DNA from: Candidatus Nanohalarchaeota archaeon
GTDB lineage: Archaea > EX4484-52 > B79-G9
Length of the DNA: 42,782 bases
Assembly: GCA_030634545.1 (NCBI GenBank)
Contig: DAOWAN010000006.1
Span: 1 to 42,782, forward strand
Direction: 5' to 3'
How positions within the stretch are numbered: position 1 is the first letter of the stretch; every line of letters begins with the position of its first letter. The position numbers were made by a program, and so were the translations under genes. Positions 22,262 to 29,825 of the stretch are shown here, one piece after another. The notes beneath the pieces were generated by a model. That model had not been told where the DNA came from. It made no database searches and saw only the letters and a list, made by a program, of their open reading frames with translations.

Positions 22262-23572
22262 TCAATCCAGATATTTTTTAAGGTCTATTTTTGGATATGG
22301 AGTTTTTTTGAATGTTTCGCGATTTTTTTCAAATGGAATTGTTGCGTCAATACCTAGTTTGCATGTTTTTGTTTTTTGTCCTTTTTTGTGGTCTGCTGAT
22401 GGGTCAAGGGATGAGCTTGGCTGGTCGGGCATTATTTTTGCGTCCTGATCTGCCTGGAATCTTGTTGCTATTGCCCATTCTATGGCGTTTGGGTTGTGGA
22501 TGTCTATGTCGTCGTCTACTATGATGCAGTGCTTGAGGGAGTTGTGTCCCCTGAATGCGGCATCAATTGCATGTTTTGCATCGTCGTGTCTTTCTTTTTT
22601 TATCTGTATTACTGCATGCAGCCATCCTATGCCCCCGGAGGTGAGCAGGATGTTTTTGCAGTTGCATACTTTTTTTACTTCATTATATATTGTGGGTTCT
22701 TTTGGCATGCCCATGAGTATCTTGTGTTCTGTGAGACCGGGCAGAAGTGTCTGGTATATTGCATCTTTTCTTCTTGTTATGCATGTTATCTCTATGACTG
22801 GCTGTTCTCTTGCGTGGTCGTAGGTTTCTGTGAGGTCGAGGAATGGTCCTTCTTTGGATGTTTTTTTTGTTATCTTTCCTTCAAGGATTATCTCTGATTC
22901 TGCGGGGACTTCCAAGTCTACGGTTTTGCATTTTACAAGGTATGTTTTTTCAAGGGCGTTTGCAAGTGAGAATTCGTCTTGCTCTGGTTTTAGTGATGTT
23001 GCTGCGGCGAGAAGGACTGCTGCTGAGTTTCCGATGCATATTGCGATTTCAATGCCGTCTTTTGAGTCTTCCAGGGCGTTGGATGTGCCTCTGTTTTCTA
23101 CCAGTCTTGCTGTGAGTTTGTTTTTGTCTTTTAGCATCAACCTGTGAAAGCATACGTTTCTTCCGAGTTTCGGGTCTTTTATGACTGCTATTGCAGATGG
23201 GATGTATGGTCCGCCGTCTTTTTTCAGGTATTTCATTATCGGGAGCTTTTTCAGGTCTACTTCTTTTTCTATGATTTCCTGACAGGGGGCGTGTTCTATC
23301 AGTTCTGGTGGTTTGAGGTTGTTTATTGCTTTTGAGATTAGTTTTAGGAGGTCTTCTTTTTTTGTGTTGAGTGCCTGGGCAATAAGGTCTCTTGATGAAT
23401 AGATGTTGCCGATGACTTTTGTGTTGTGGTTTTTGATGTTTTCGAAGATTACCGGGCGGGTGTCGAGGCTTGCGAGTATTTCTGCCATCTCGTAGTCTGT
23501 TGATACCTGCTTTTTTATTTTGATGAGCTGATTTTTGGCTTCAAGGTCTTTTATGTGGTCTCTTAAGTTCAT
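22262..23572 (-). CDS. UbiD family decarboxylase (trans-anhydromevalonate phosphate decarboxylase)
   Basis: This 436-residue UbiD-type enzyme requires prenylated FMN. Family marks: N-terminal MNLRDHIKDLEAKNQLIKI, ENIKNHNTKVIGNIYSS, IPIMKYLKKDGGPYIPSAI-like segment with CFHRLMLKDKNKLTARLV, EIAICIGNSAAVLLAAAT, TLLPGLTEHKILMGMP and DDDIDIHNPNAIEWAIATR. Its place as first gene of an operon with both AcnX subunits identifies it as the anhydromevalonate phosphate decarboxylase, giving isopentenyl phosphate for lipid synthesis, rather than a ubiquinone enzyme. The flavin prenyltransferase UbiX is not in the window. The C-terminal segment after about 390 (DPSADHKKGQKTKTCKLGIDAT) is normal for the family. 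ATG 23572 is preceded by GTGAC, and ATAAATA at about 23615-23625 may be its TATA box. Confidence 0.9.
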   Translation of the reverse strand: MNLRDHIKDLEAKNQLIKIKKQVSTDYEMAEILASLDTRPVIFENIKNHNTKVIGNIYSSRDLIAQALNTKKEDLLKLISKAINNLKPPELIEHAPCQEIIEKEVDLKKLPIMKYLKKDGGPYIPSAIAVIKDPKLGRNVCFHRLMLKDKNKLTARLVENRGTSNALEDSKDGIEIAICIGNSAAVLLAAATSLKPEQDEFSLANALEKTYLVKCKTVDLEVPAESEIILEGKITKKTSKEGPFLDLTETYDHAREQPVIEITCITRRKDAIYQTLLPGLTEHKILMGMPKEPTIYNEVKKVCNCKNILLTSGGIGWLHAVIQIKKERHDDAKHAIDAAFRGHNSLKHCIIVDDDIDIHNPNAIEWAIATRFQADQDAKIMPDQPSSSLDPSADHKKGQKTKTCKLGIDATIPFEKNRETFKKTPYPKIDLKKYLD

Positions 23573-23774
23573 TTTTAGTCACTTTTTATGTCTGAATGTG
23601 TGAGTATGATAAAATTATTTATGGTTTTGTAATTTATATATGAGAGTGTATCTTTATGAAATATTGTATGTTTTTCAGATAATCTTCTGTTTTTAGCGAC
23701 TGAAGTGAGTGATGACGCTGGGTTTCTGACACATTTTTAATGCATTTGATGATGTTATTATTTGTGCACATAGA

Positions 23775-23784
23775 CATATAATAC
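23775..23784 (+). promoter_or_regulatory. TATA-like box of the coaD-coaE-HD gene
   Basis: CATATAATAC is centred about 25 nt before ATG 23804, the leaderless spacing. It drives the fusion gene away from the divergent ubiD operon. Confidence 0.65.
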
Positions 23785-23803
23785 TTACACGTAATAACAA
23801 CAC

Positions 23804-25714
23804 ATGAAACAACACATGGTTAAAGTATTTATACCTCTATCGGGAGATCCATCTACTTTGGGACATAGAAGATTATATGATTATGCTAAATTTGCATTTC
23901 CTGATGCAGAATTATATATTGGGCTTGGAAATAATACCAATAAAAGATACTTATTTTCATTTGATGATAGAATGGAGATGGCTCAAAGAACTTTCGATGA
24001 TTCTTCTTTAAATATCATTTCAGCGCCGGATTCTGATTCTGCTAATGTAGTTACTTATGAGGGTATGCTTGCGGGTTTTTCAAGAGAAAATGCTTTTGAT
24101 GTAATTATTCGGGGGGTTAGAGGTCCAGCAGATGTTGATGCGGAGATGAATATACATAACGTCGGAAAGAAGCAGATGATGGGTAAACAGAGGATAAAAA
24201 CACATGACAGGGATGTTACTGGACCGGTTACAGTTTTTATACCTGCAGATCAGGATATGACTGATGTCAGCTCCAGTACAGGTAAAGAAATTCAACGTGC
24301 GCAAGGTTCAACTGAAGGGTACTTTACCCCTTTTGTAAAGCAACGTGTAGAGGCAAAAATATCCTCGCAATACTTTGTTGGTGTTATGGGTGTAGAAGCT
24401 GCAGGAAAATCTTATGTTTCTTTACAGGCACAGAAATTAGCTGAAAAAAGAGGAATACCTATTCATATTATTGATTTGGATTATTTGGGGCATGAAATAT
24501 TAGAAGAATCAACTGAGGATTTATATAAAAATGTAAGATTAGAGTTGATTGATGTATTTGAAGAAGATATAAGATCAGGTGAGGATGATGAATATTTTAT
24601 TGACAGAAAAAAGTTAGGGCGTATTGTTTTTGATAATCCTGCAAAAATGGATATCCTGAATGAAATAATGTATGAACCGTTGATGTATAAATATGAAAAA
24701 GAAAAATCCGGTGAAGATAAAAAGGGATTAATCTTTGTTAATGGCGCGCTTCTCCCGGAATTTGGTTTAACTTATCTTATGAACCACAATATTGTGAATG
24801 TAACTGCAGATGGTGGTACTGTAACGAAAAGACTAAGGGATAAAAAGGGATATAATTCTGATCAAATTACGAGAAGAACTAAAAGTCAATTTACTGCTGC
24901 TGAAAAATATAATACCGTGAAAGATAGAATCACTGAAGAAGACAGTGGAGAAATCTGGTCATTTGATAATTCTGAAGATGCGGAGATGGATAAGCAATTA
25001 AACAAAATGCTTGATGATATCATTTTGAAGATGGACATCTATGGTGAACTTCGCTTTATGGGTCTGTGGAACAGGATTGGTGCTGACGGTACTTATGAGG
25101 ATGAATATAATAAATTGATAGGTGGATACTCTGAACCGCACAGAAAATACCATATACCCCAGCATATAATTGATATGTTAAATTTATTTGCAGAAGCAAA
25201 ACAGGATGTAGGTCATTTGATGACTAATCCGGATGCAACTGAAGTTGCGATATGGTATCATGATTATTGGCTTAAAAAGAGGTCAAGGGTCAATGAAAAG
25301 ATAAGTTCGAATATTGTCTATAAGGTTTGTACAGATGCAAGGTTGAATGTTGATTTTGCCGAGGATGTCAAAAATCGTGTATGTGCAACAAGGCATCCTG
25401 ATGATTTAGATAATTTCGATAATTACGATGACCAAGTAATAGCGGATATAGATACTGCAATATTTGGTATGGATGAAGATGCATTCAATAAGTATGAGCA
25501 GCAAATAATACAGGAATTTGCCTGGGCAGATAAAAAAGAATTTACAACCATAAGGATAGAGATTCTTGAAAAGTTCCGAAAGAGAGAACATATATTTTAC
25601 ACTGATTATATTAGAAATAAACTGAACAAAAATAATGTTACATTTGAGGAACAGGCAAGAGCTAATTTAGATATGTCATTGGAGCAATTGTATTTGAATC
25701 TAGAGGAATTATAG
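23804..25714 (+). CDS. Trifunctional fusion: CoaD (PPAT)-CoaE (dephospho-CoA kinase)-HD phosphohydrolase
   Basis: This 636-residue protein joins three domains. Residues 6-187 are a bacterial-type phosphopantetheine adenylyltransferase: SGDPSTLGH (T/SxGH nucleotidyl-transfer motif, H21), LFSFDDRMEMAQ, IIRGVRGPADVDAEM and the late VSSSTGKEIQ. Residues 190-410 are dephospho-CoA kinase: P-loop GVEAAGKS (196-203), IIDLDYLGHEILEES, the IDRKKLGRIVFDNPAKM segment and RLRDKKGYNSDQITRR (lid). Residues 415-636 match a metal-dependent HD phosphohydrolase: YSEPHRKYHIPQHI (H454), WYHD (H486, D487), ATRHPDD (H531) and DIDTAIFG (D550). The first two would carry out the last two steps of CoA synthesis, as in the animal CoA synthase fusion. 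Archaea usually have different, unfused enzymes here. All visible catalytic motifs are intact. It faces coaBC and a TANGO2-like gene; what the HD domain cleaves is unknown. Confidence 0.88.
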   Translation: MKQHMVKVFIPLSGDPSTLGHRRLYDYAKFAFPDAELYIGLGNNTNKRYLFSFDDRMEMAQRTFDDSSLNIISAPDSDSANVVTYEGMLAGFSRENAFDVIIRGVRGPADVDAEMNIHNVGKKQMMGKQRIKTHDRDVTGPVTVFIPADQDMTDVSSSTGKEIQRAQGSTEGYFTPFVKQRVEAKISSQYFVGVMGVEAAGKSYVSLQAQKLAEKRGIPIHIIDLDYLGHEILEESTEDLYKNVRLELIDVFEEDIRSGEDDEYFIDRKKLGRIVFDNPAKMDILNEIMYEPLMYKYEKEKSGEDKKGLIFVNGALLPEFGLTYLMNHNIVNVTADGGTVTKRLRDKKGYNSDQITRRTKSQFTAAEKYNTVKDRITEEDSGEIWSFDNSEDAEMDKQLNKMLDDIILKMDIYGELRFMGLWNRIGADGTYEDEYNKLIGGYSEPHRKYHIPQHIIDMLNLFAEAKQDVGHLMTNPDATEVAIWYHDYWLKKRSRVNEKISSNIVYKVCTDARLNVDFAEDVKNRVCATRHPDDLDNFDNYDDQVIADIDTAIFGMDEDAFNKYEQQIIQEFAWADKKEFTTIRIEILEKFRKREHIFYTDYIRNKLNKNNVTFEEQARANLDMSLEQLYLNLEEL

Positions 25715-25736
25715 TAAATATGATTTTTGCTAAAAT

Positions 25737-26552
25737 TTATGTGCTGTCTCTGAGAATATCTGAATAATCTTCATATTTTGTATTACATGGATTGCCTCCG
25801 GCGTACAAATAGATGCTATCTTCAATACCGTCTTTAGATAATGCGATTATTGAAGATGATTTTGTTTCCCATGGAAAATCTCTACTGGAATGGCAACATA
25901 TTTTGAAGTAGTCTATAAAATGTGAAGAGTTATTGTCTTTTGGTACTTCATGATCAGAAAGTATTTTCTGGAGTGTACTTATTGCATCATCTCTATTTTT
26001 TGTGTTTCCTAGTTTGTGGGTCTCTGTTAACTCTGTTGCTCTTTTTAGTCTGTGTATTGAGTCAATCATACGGTATTTTTCTTCCATAGTTACTGGTTCC
26101 TGTGCAAAATCATAATTTGTTAATATGTGGATACCGGGATTTAAATCCAGTGTATATGGATTTTCATCGCAAAATGTAATGATGGCATTATCTTTATCAG
26201 CAGAAAGTATGTTTGTGTTTCTGTGTTTAGCAAAATCAAAGTTATCCAGTAAATATCCGGATGCTTCTTTTGCGGTTGGCTGTGTCAATGCTTCAAGACA
26301 TAATCTTCCTATTGATGCTGTTGGACTATCCGGGTCCGGATGACGGTTGGTCAAACCAATTGTGACTCCTGATGAATTTAGACCATACCAGGTTCCGCCA
26401 GATTTTGGGTCTATTGCACAATATATTGAATTGTCTCCAGAATAGACTCTTTGTGGAGGTGTCTCTAATCTGCCCGGTCGTATGTCTCTGTTCTCTGCGA
26501 GTATTAGCGGGTAATTTTCTAATGTCTTGTATAATAGGATTATAGTACACAT
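25737..26552 (-). CDS. TANGO2/NRDE family Ntn-hydrolase-like protein
   Basis: This is a 271-residue protein of the NRDE family, named for the motif seen here as AENRDI. It starts MCTIILLYKTLENYP, so after Met removal an N-terminal Cys would act as an Ntn-hydrolase nucleophile. Further landmarks are GGTWYGLNSSGVTIGLTNR, the TLDLNPGIHILTNYDF segment, and the C-terminal DFPWETKSSSIIALS. The frame extends to GTG 26561, but ATG 26552 gives the expected Met-Cys start. Human TANGO2 and its relatives have been linked to CoA/acyl-CoA and lipid metabolism and also to heme handling; the reaction is not firmly known. The gene lies 43 nt after coaBC on the same strand and convergent with the CoaD-CoaE fusion, a context that favours the CoA link. 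Confidence 0.85.
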   Translation of the reverse strand: MCTIILLYKTLENYPLILAENRDIRPGRLETPPQRVYSGDNSIYCAIDPKSGGTWYGLNSSGVTIGLTNRHPDPDSPTASIGRLCLEALTQPTAKEASGYLLDNFDFAKHRNTNILSADKDNAIITFCDENPYTLDLNPGIHILTNYDFAQEPVTMEEKYRMIDSIHRLKRATELTETHKLGNTKNRDDAISTLQKILSDHEVPKDNNSSHFIDYFKICCHSSRDFPWETKSSSIIALSKDGIEDSIYLYAGGNPCNTKYEDYSDILRDST

Positions 26553-26595
26553 AATAATCACTTGAAAGTTTTGATGGTGTTGGAATGAAGAAAGT

Positions 26596-28029
26596 TCAGT
26601 TTAATTCCAAGAGCAGTTTTTGTAGTGGTGTTTTTCCAAGCTTTTCAGAATTATGGATTTTTTCAGGTACTTTCATTTCATTGAAACCAAAATCGAATAC
26701 AGATGTTTGGGGACTACGTTCCATGTAGTAATTTTCAATAACATTTAGTAATAGTCGTGCGTCATCTGTTTTTGTTCCATTTACTCTTGTTATGGTGCCA
26801 TCCTGTTCCAGAATGTAGCCGGGATGTATGTCTTGAGGCGCCATGTCCATTTCCTCAAGTGAGTTTGCGAAAACTAATTCATAGTCTTTTAATCTTTCTT
26901 GGGCGGCATGTAGAGCATCTAAGGTTTTGTACTCTAATTTGTATGTAACCATAAGTAATTCTGGTCTTTTTTCTCTGATATCTGATATTAATTTTCTTGT
27001 GGGTTTTAGGTGAATCGTCAGATTTTCACCTGATTTGATTTTTCCTTCGGACTTTACTGTTTCGAAATCCGGAATAGCTGCTGTGGCTATAAAAAGATCA
27101 CAATCTTCGGTTTTATCCATTGTTTCATCATACATTTCCTGATATGTGGTTACTCTTATGGGTTTCAACCAATCCGGAACTTCTAGTCCTCCGGGACCGT
27201 AAATTAATTCAACTTCGGCTCCCTGCAAATATAGTTCTTTGGCAATCTCGATTCCAAAGCCTCCTGTAGCGAAGTTTGTGATACTTCTGACATCATCTAC
27301 TGGTGCCCTAGCAGGACCTGCATTTACGACTACTTTTTTTCCTTTAAGGGGACCATTGCTTAATTCCCGAATAGTATAAGCTGTAATTTTGTCAATATCT
27401 TCTAAATTGGCTTTTCCATCTATTAATTTAGGTCCTGCTATTTTGATTCCATAATTTTCAAGAGATTTTAAATTTTTCTGAAATTCCGGATTATCCCATA
27501 AATAATTATGCATTGCCGGAGCGATGAGAATTGGTGTGCCGTCGGTACAGTGTTTTCCAAGAGCAGATGCAAGTAGTGTTGATGCGGGTTTACCTGCACT
27601 GGCGCCTGCCATATCACTTATGATGTCCAATGTTGCCGGGGCTACAATATATGCATCATAATTGTCTACATGTTCTGCTTTAGATGAAAGGTGTTCTATA
27701 ATATCATCTGATGCCCATTCTAATGCGTCTTTTCCTATAAACCTTAGTGCTTCCTGAGTTGGAAAAATATTTACTTTTGCACCATAGCGTTCTAATTCTC
27801 TGGCTAAGTCAAATGTCCTGACTGCAGCGACGCTACCTGATGCTACTACTGCGATGTTTTTTCCTTTGAGATGTGTTCCCCGCAGTTCAACATCTGTATC
27901 TTTCATTTCACTGGTTTGATTATAGTTGACTGATGACGAATCTATTGCGTATGGATCTTTATTTTGCATCGCTGCCAGTTCTTTTAATATGGCTTCTAAG
28001 TTTCCTGTAGTGTATGTTTTTTTTGGCAT
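26596..28029 (-). CDS. coaBC: Phosphopantothenoylcysteine decarboxylase/phosphopantothenate-cysteine ligase
   Basis: This 477-residue bifunctional CoaBC makes 4'-phosphopantetheine from 4'-phosphopantothenate and cysteine. An N-terminal extension (1-52) precedes the flavin-dependent CoaC half: NIAVVASGSVAAVRT, IIEHLSS with catalytic H113, VAPATLD and APAMHNYLWDNP. The CoaB half (from about 229) has VVVNAGPARAPVDDVRSITN, FATGGFGIEIA, and the KIKSG substrate-lysine motif. The protein is divergent: the PASANT motif Asn is replaced (PATLD) and PAMN reads PAMH, which may alter decarboxylase activity. Typical CoaBC is about 400 residues, so the N-terminal and C-terminal tails (VFDFGFNEMKVPEKIHNSEK) are additions. 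ATG 28029 is the start. It shares a strand and probably a transcript with the TANGO2-like gene. Confidence 0.9.
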   Translation of the reverse strand: MPKKTYTTGNLEAILKELAAMQNKDPYAIDSSSVNYNQTSEMKDTDVELRGTHLKGKNIAVVASGSVAAVRTFDLARELERYGAKVNIFPTQEALRFIGKDALEWASDDIIEHLSSKAEHVDNYDAYIVAPATLDIISDMAGASAGKPASTLLASALGKHCTDGTPILIAPAMHNYLWDNPEFQKNLKSLENYGIKIAGPKLIDGKANLEDIDKITAYTIRELSNGPLKGKKVVVNAGPARAPVDDVRSITNFATGGFGIEIAKELYLQGAEVELIYGPGGLEVPDWLKPIRVTTYQEMYDETMDKTEDCDLFIATAAIPDFETVKSEGKIKSGENLTIHLKPTRKLISDIREKRPELLMVTYKLEYKTLDALHAAQERLKDYELVFANSLEEMDMAPQDIHPGYILEQDGTITRVNGTKTDDARLLLNVIENYYMERSPQTSVFDFGFNEMKVPEKIHNSEKLGKTPLQKLLLELN

Positions 28030-28085
28030 ATTATCAACTTAAATTTTGCAAGTTCTTTTTTTAATAAATCATGAAAAATGGATAG

Positions 28086-28098
28086 GTATAACTTATAC
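28086..28098. promoter_or_regulatory. coaBC: 13-bp palindrome upstream of coaBC
   Basis: GTATAA-C-TTATAC is a perfect palindrome 57-69 nt upstream of ATG 28029. A minus-strand TATA-like box (about 28121-28130, from GTTTATATATG on the plus strand) would start transcription close to it, so an operator role is possible. Low complexity makes chance occurrence a real alternative. Confidence 0.3.
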
Positions 28099-28179
28099 GG
28101 TGAAAAAGTAATATCTGTAAAGGTTTATATATGTTTGTTACTGTCTAGATAAAAATATCGGCGATTGACGTGAAAAAGC

Positions 28180-28752
28180 CTAGGTTTTGTATAATTCCAT
28201 TAGTTCTGGTGTCTTATCTCGTATCAATTTTAGTGCATTAATATTTTGTATCGGGTATTGACGTTCTGTAACGGCGTATTTTTCGTATTTTGGATTGTCT
28301 AGTTTTTTGGTTTTAAATTCATTTGTCTGTTCTTTTGTGAAGTCTTCTGAATAAATTAGTTCAATTGCGTCATCTACCAACATCCATTTTGCATCAATAA
28401 TTTCTTCATAATCTGTAATTTTCAAAGGACAATCAGAATCTATCCTGGCTGTGTAAAACTCCATATTGTATGTTTTGCCATGAGTATCTTGTGTCGCAGA
28501 ACAGAGAAATATTGTATCTGTGATTGGACCATCATACTTTTTCTCTTCCCTAAATTCTCTTTGTGCGGTCTCTAGAAGATTCCTGTCCACTTCTTCGTCA
28601 TAAGATCCACCGGCATATAGCCATTCACTAGGATACATCATAGGTCTGTCTTTTTGGTAATTCCAAAAAGCTCTACGTGTCAGCAATGTTTCTATGCCTT
28701 CGTCTGTTATTCTTATAGGGCATAATAGACCTGAATTTATTATCTCTTTCAT
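28180..28752 (-). CDS. Nudix hydrolase in the CoA island
   Basis: This 190-residue protein has a Nudix box, GGSYDEEVDRNLLETAQREFREE (48-70), with REFREE as the metal-binding core and a two-residue insertion relative to the standard spacing. Before it comes LLTRRAFW, which recalls the LLTxRS segment of CoA diphosphatases, though the following FPGG is replaced by YAGG. Nudix enzymes cleave nucleoside diphosphates linked to other groups, so CoA, dephospho-CoA or another substrate is possible. Neighbours coaBC, TANGO2-like and coaD-coaE make CoA turnover the most interesting guess. ATG 28752 follows a weak AAGGT site. Confidence 0.75.
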   Translation of the reverse strand: MKEIINSGLLCPIRITDEGIETLLTRRAFWNYQKDRPMMYPSEWLYAGGSYDEEVDRNLLETAQREFREEKKYDGPITDTIFLCSATQDTHGKTYNMEFYTARIDSDCPLKITDYEEIIDAKWMLVDDAIELIYSEDFTKEQTNEFKTKKLDNPKYEKYAVTERQYPIQNINALKLIRDKTPELMELYKT

Positions 28753-28969
28753 ATCTTAAAACCTTCATTTTTGGTATGAATTGTAGTGAGTCTGCTAATA
28801 TTTTAATATTATGCAGATATCCAATTGTTTTTGAACTGATATTCAAAACGATTATTTAACTTTATTTCGGGTAAATCATAACTCTGGAAAGTTATCTGGT
28901 AGACTATAATTTGAAATTGTGTTTCGATATTTTAATTACAGTATTCATATCCTGAGTTTGACAAGTCAA

Positions 28970-29584
28970 TCAGTCTTTAAAATACAGTACTTTTTTAGGA
29001 CATGAATCAATACATCTGCCGCATTTAATACAATCCGGGTGGTTGATTATCTCCCTTACAGGAATCTGCATCGGGCATACCTGATTGCAGATGCCGCATT
29101 TGATGCATTTATCTTTATGTGCTTTTAGGATGTGATTTTTACGATCAAAAAACCGCTGAATTGTGCCTGCCGGACAAAAATGACACCATGCCCTGGGACT
29201 TACTGTTACTGCGATTATTGAAATTATCAGTGTTTGCATGATGTATATTGAAACGAGGATTGCGCCAAGCTTGTGTACTATTCCTTGTGACTGGATTACT
29301 CTAAATATCATGAATGACATCATAAAAATAAGAATAATTATTCTAAATGCCATGTTTTTAAATAATCCGGGGATCTTGATTTTTCTTGAGATTCTGCTTA
29401 ATATGAAGTCATTAAAGAGTCCTCTTGAACAAAGATTACCGCAGAAAAATCTGCCTTTAAAAGGACTTATCAGCATTAGGGCAATCATATCTATTAGCAG
29501 TAAATATCCGAGTAGTGGATAGAATAATCCGCCTATTGCAATTATCGGTACAAGTATGGGGATATATGGAGTTATTTTCAGCAT
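28970..29584 (-). CDS. Membrane polyferredoxin (NapH/MauN-like)
   Basis: This 204-residue protein has about four membrane helices (residues 6-45, 75-95, 100-130). A short cytosolic cysteine motif CGNLCSRG lies in the first loop and another, CHFCPAG, after the last helix. Two C-terminal ferredoxin motifs follow: CIKCGICNQVCPM and CIKCGRCIDSCPK. This is the architecture of NapH-type quinol-linked or membrane electron-transfer proteins. ATG 29584 is 1 nt after the stop of the ferredoxin gene upstream; the frame opens to 29608 but has no ribosome site there. It probably accepts electrons from the small ferredoxin encoded with it; the final acceptor is not visible. Confidence 0.85.
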   Translation of the reverse strand: MLKITPYIPILVPIIAIGGLFYPLLGYLLLIDMIALMLISPFKGRFFCGNLCSRGLFNDFILSRISRKIKIPGLFKNMAFRIIILIFMMSFMIFRVIQSQGIVHKLGAILVSIYIMQTLIISIIAVTVSPRAWCHFCPAGTIQRFFDRKNHILKAHKDKCIKCGICNQVCPMQIPVREIINHPDCIKCGRCIDSCPKKVLYFKD

Positions 29585-29585
29585 T

Positions 29586-29768
29586 TTAATCTTCTTTTTC
29601 AAAAACATTGTGCGGACAGTTCTTTATGCAAATATTACATTTTATACATTTGCTTTGGTCTATTGTCGGCGCTTCATAGCCTTCCTGTCTGATTGCGTCT
29701 TTTGGGCACATCTTTACTATGGGACATAGATGATTTTTTGGACATCTTTTTTCTATTATTTTTATCAT
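29586..29768 (-). CDS. Small two-cluster 4Fe-4S ferredoxin
   Basis: This 60-residue ferredoxin carries a first group RCPKNHLCPIVKMCPKDAI and a second CIKCNICIKNCP, eight cysteines plus one, enough for two [4Fe-4S] clusters although the first motif has unusual spacing. The KRCPKNH(x)CP start is typical of a family of small ferredoxins encoded with membrane Fe-S proteins. Its stop is 1 nt before the start of the membrane polyferredoxin, so the two form a redox pair. Confidence 0.88.
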   Translation of the reverse strand: MIKIIEKRCPKNHLCPIVKMCPKDAIRQEGYEAPTIDQSKCIKCNICIKNCPHNVFEKED

Positions 29769-29825
29769 TTTAATTCCACTGTTTTTTATTGTCTATTTTT
29801 TATTTGATTGCTGTTGTGTTGGAAT

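Noticed and set aside
28781-28860. A 27-codon plus-strand frame between the Nudix and ferredoxin genes
   Set aside because: No ribosome site or TATA spacing supports it, and the region 28753-28969 is otherwise plain AT-rich intergenic sequence.
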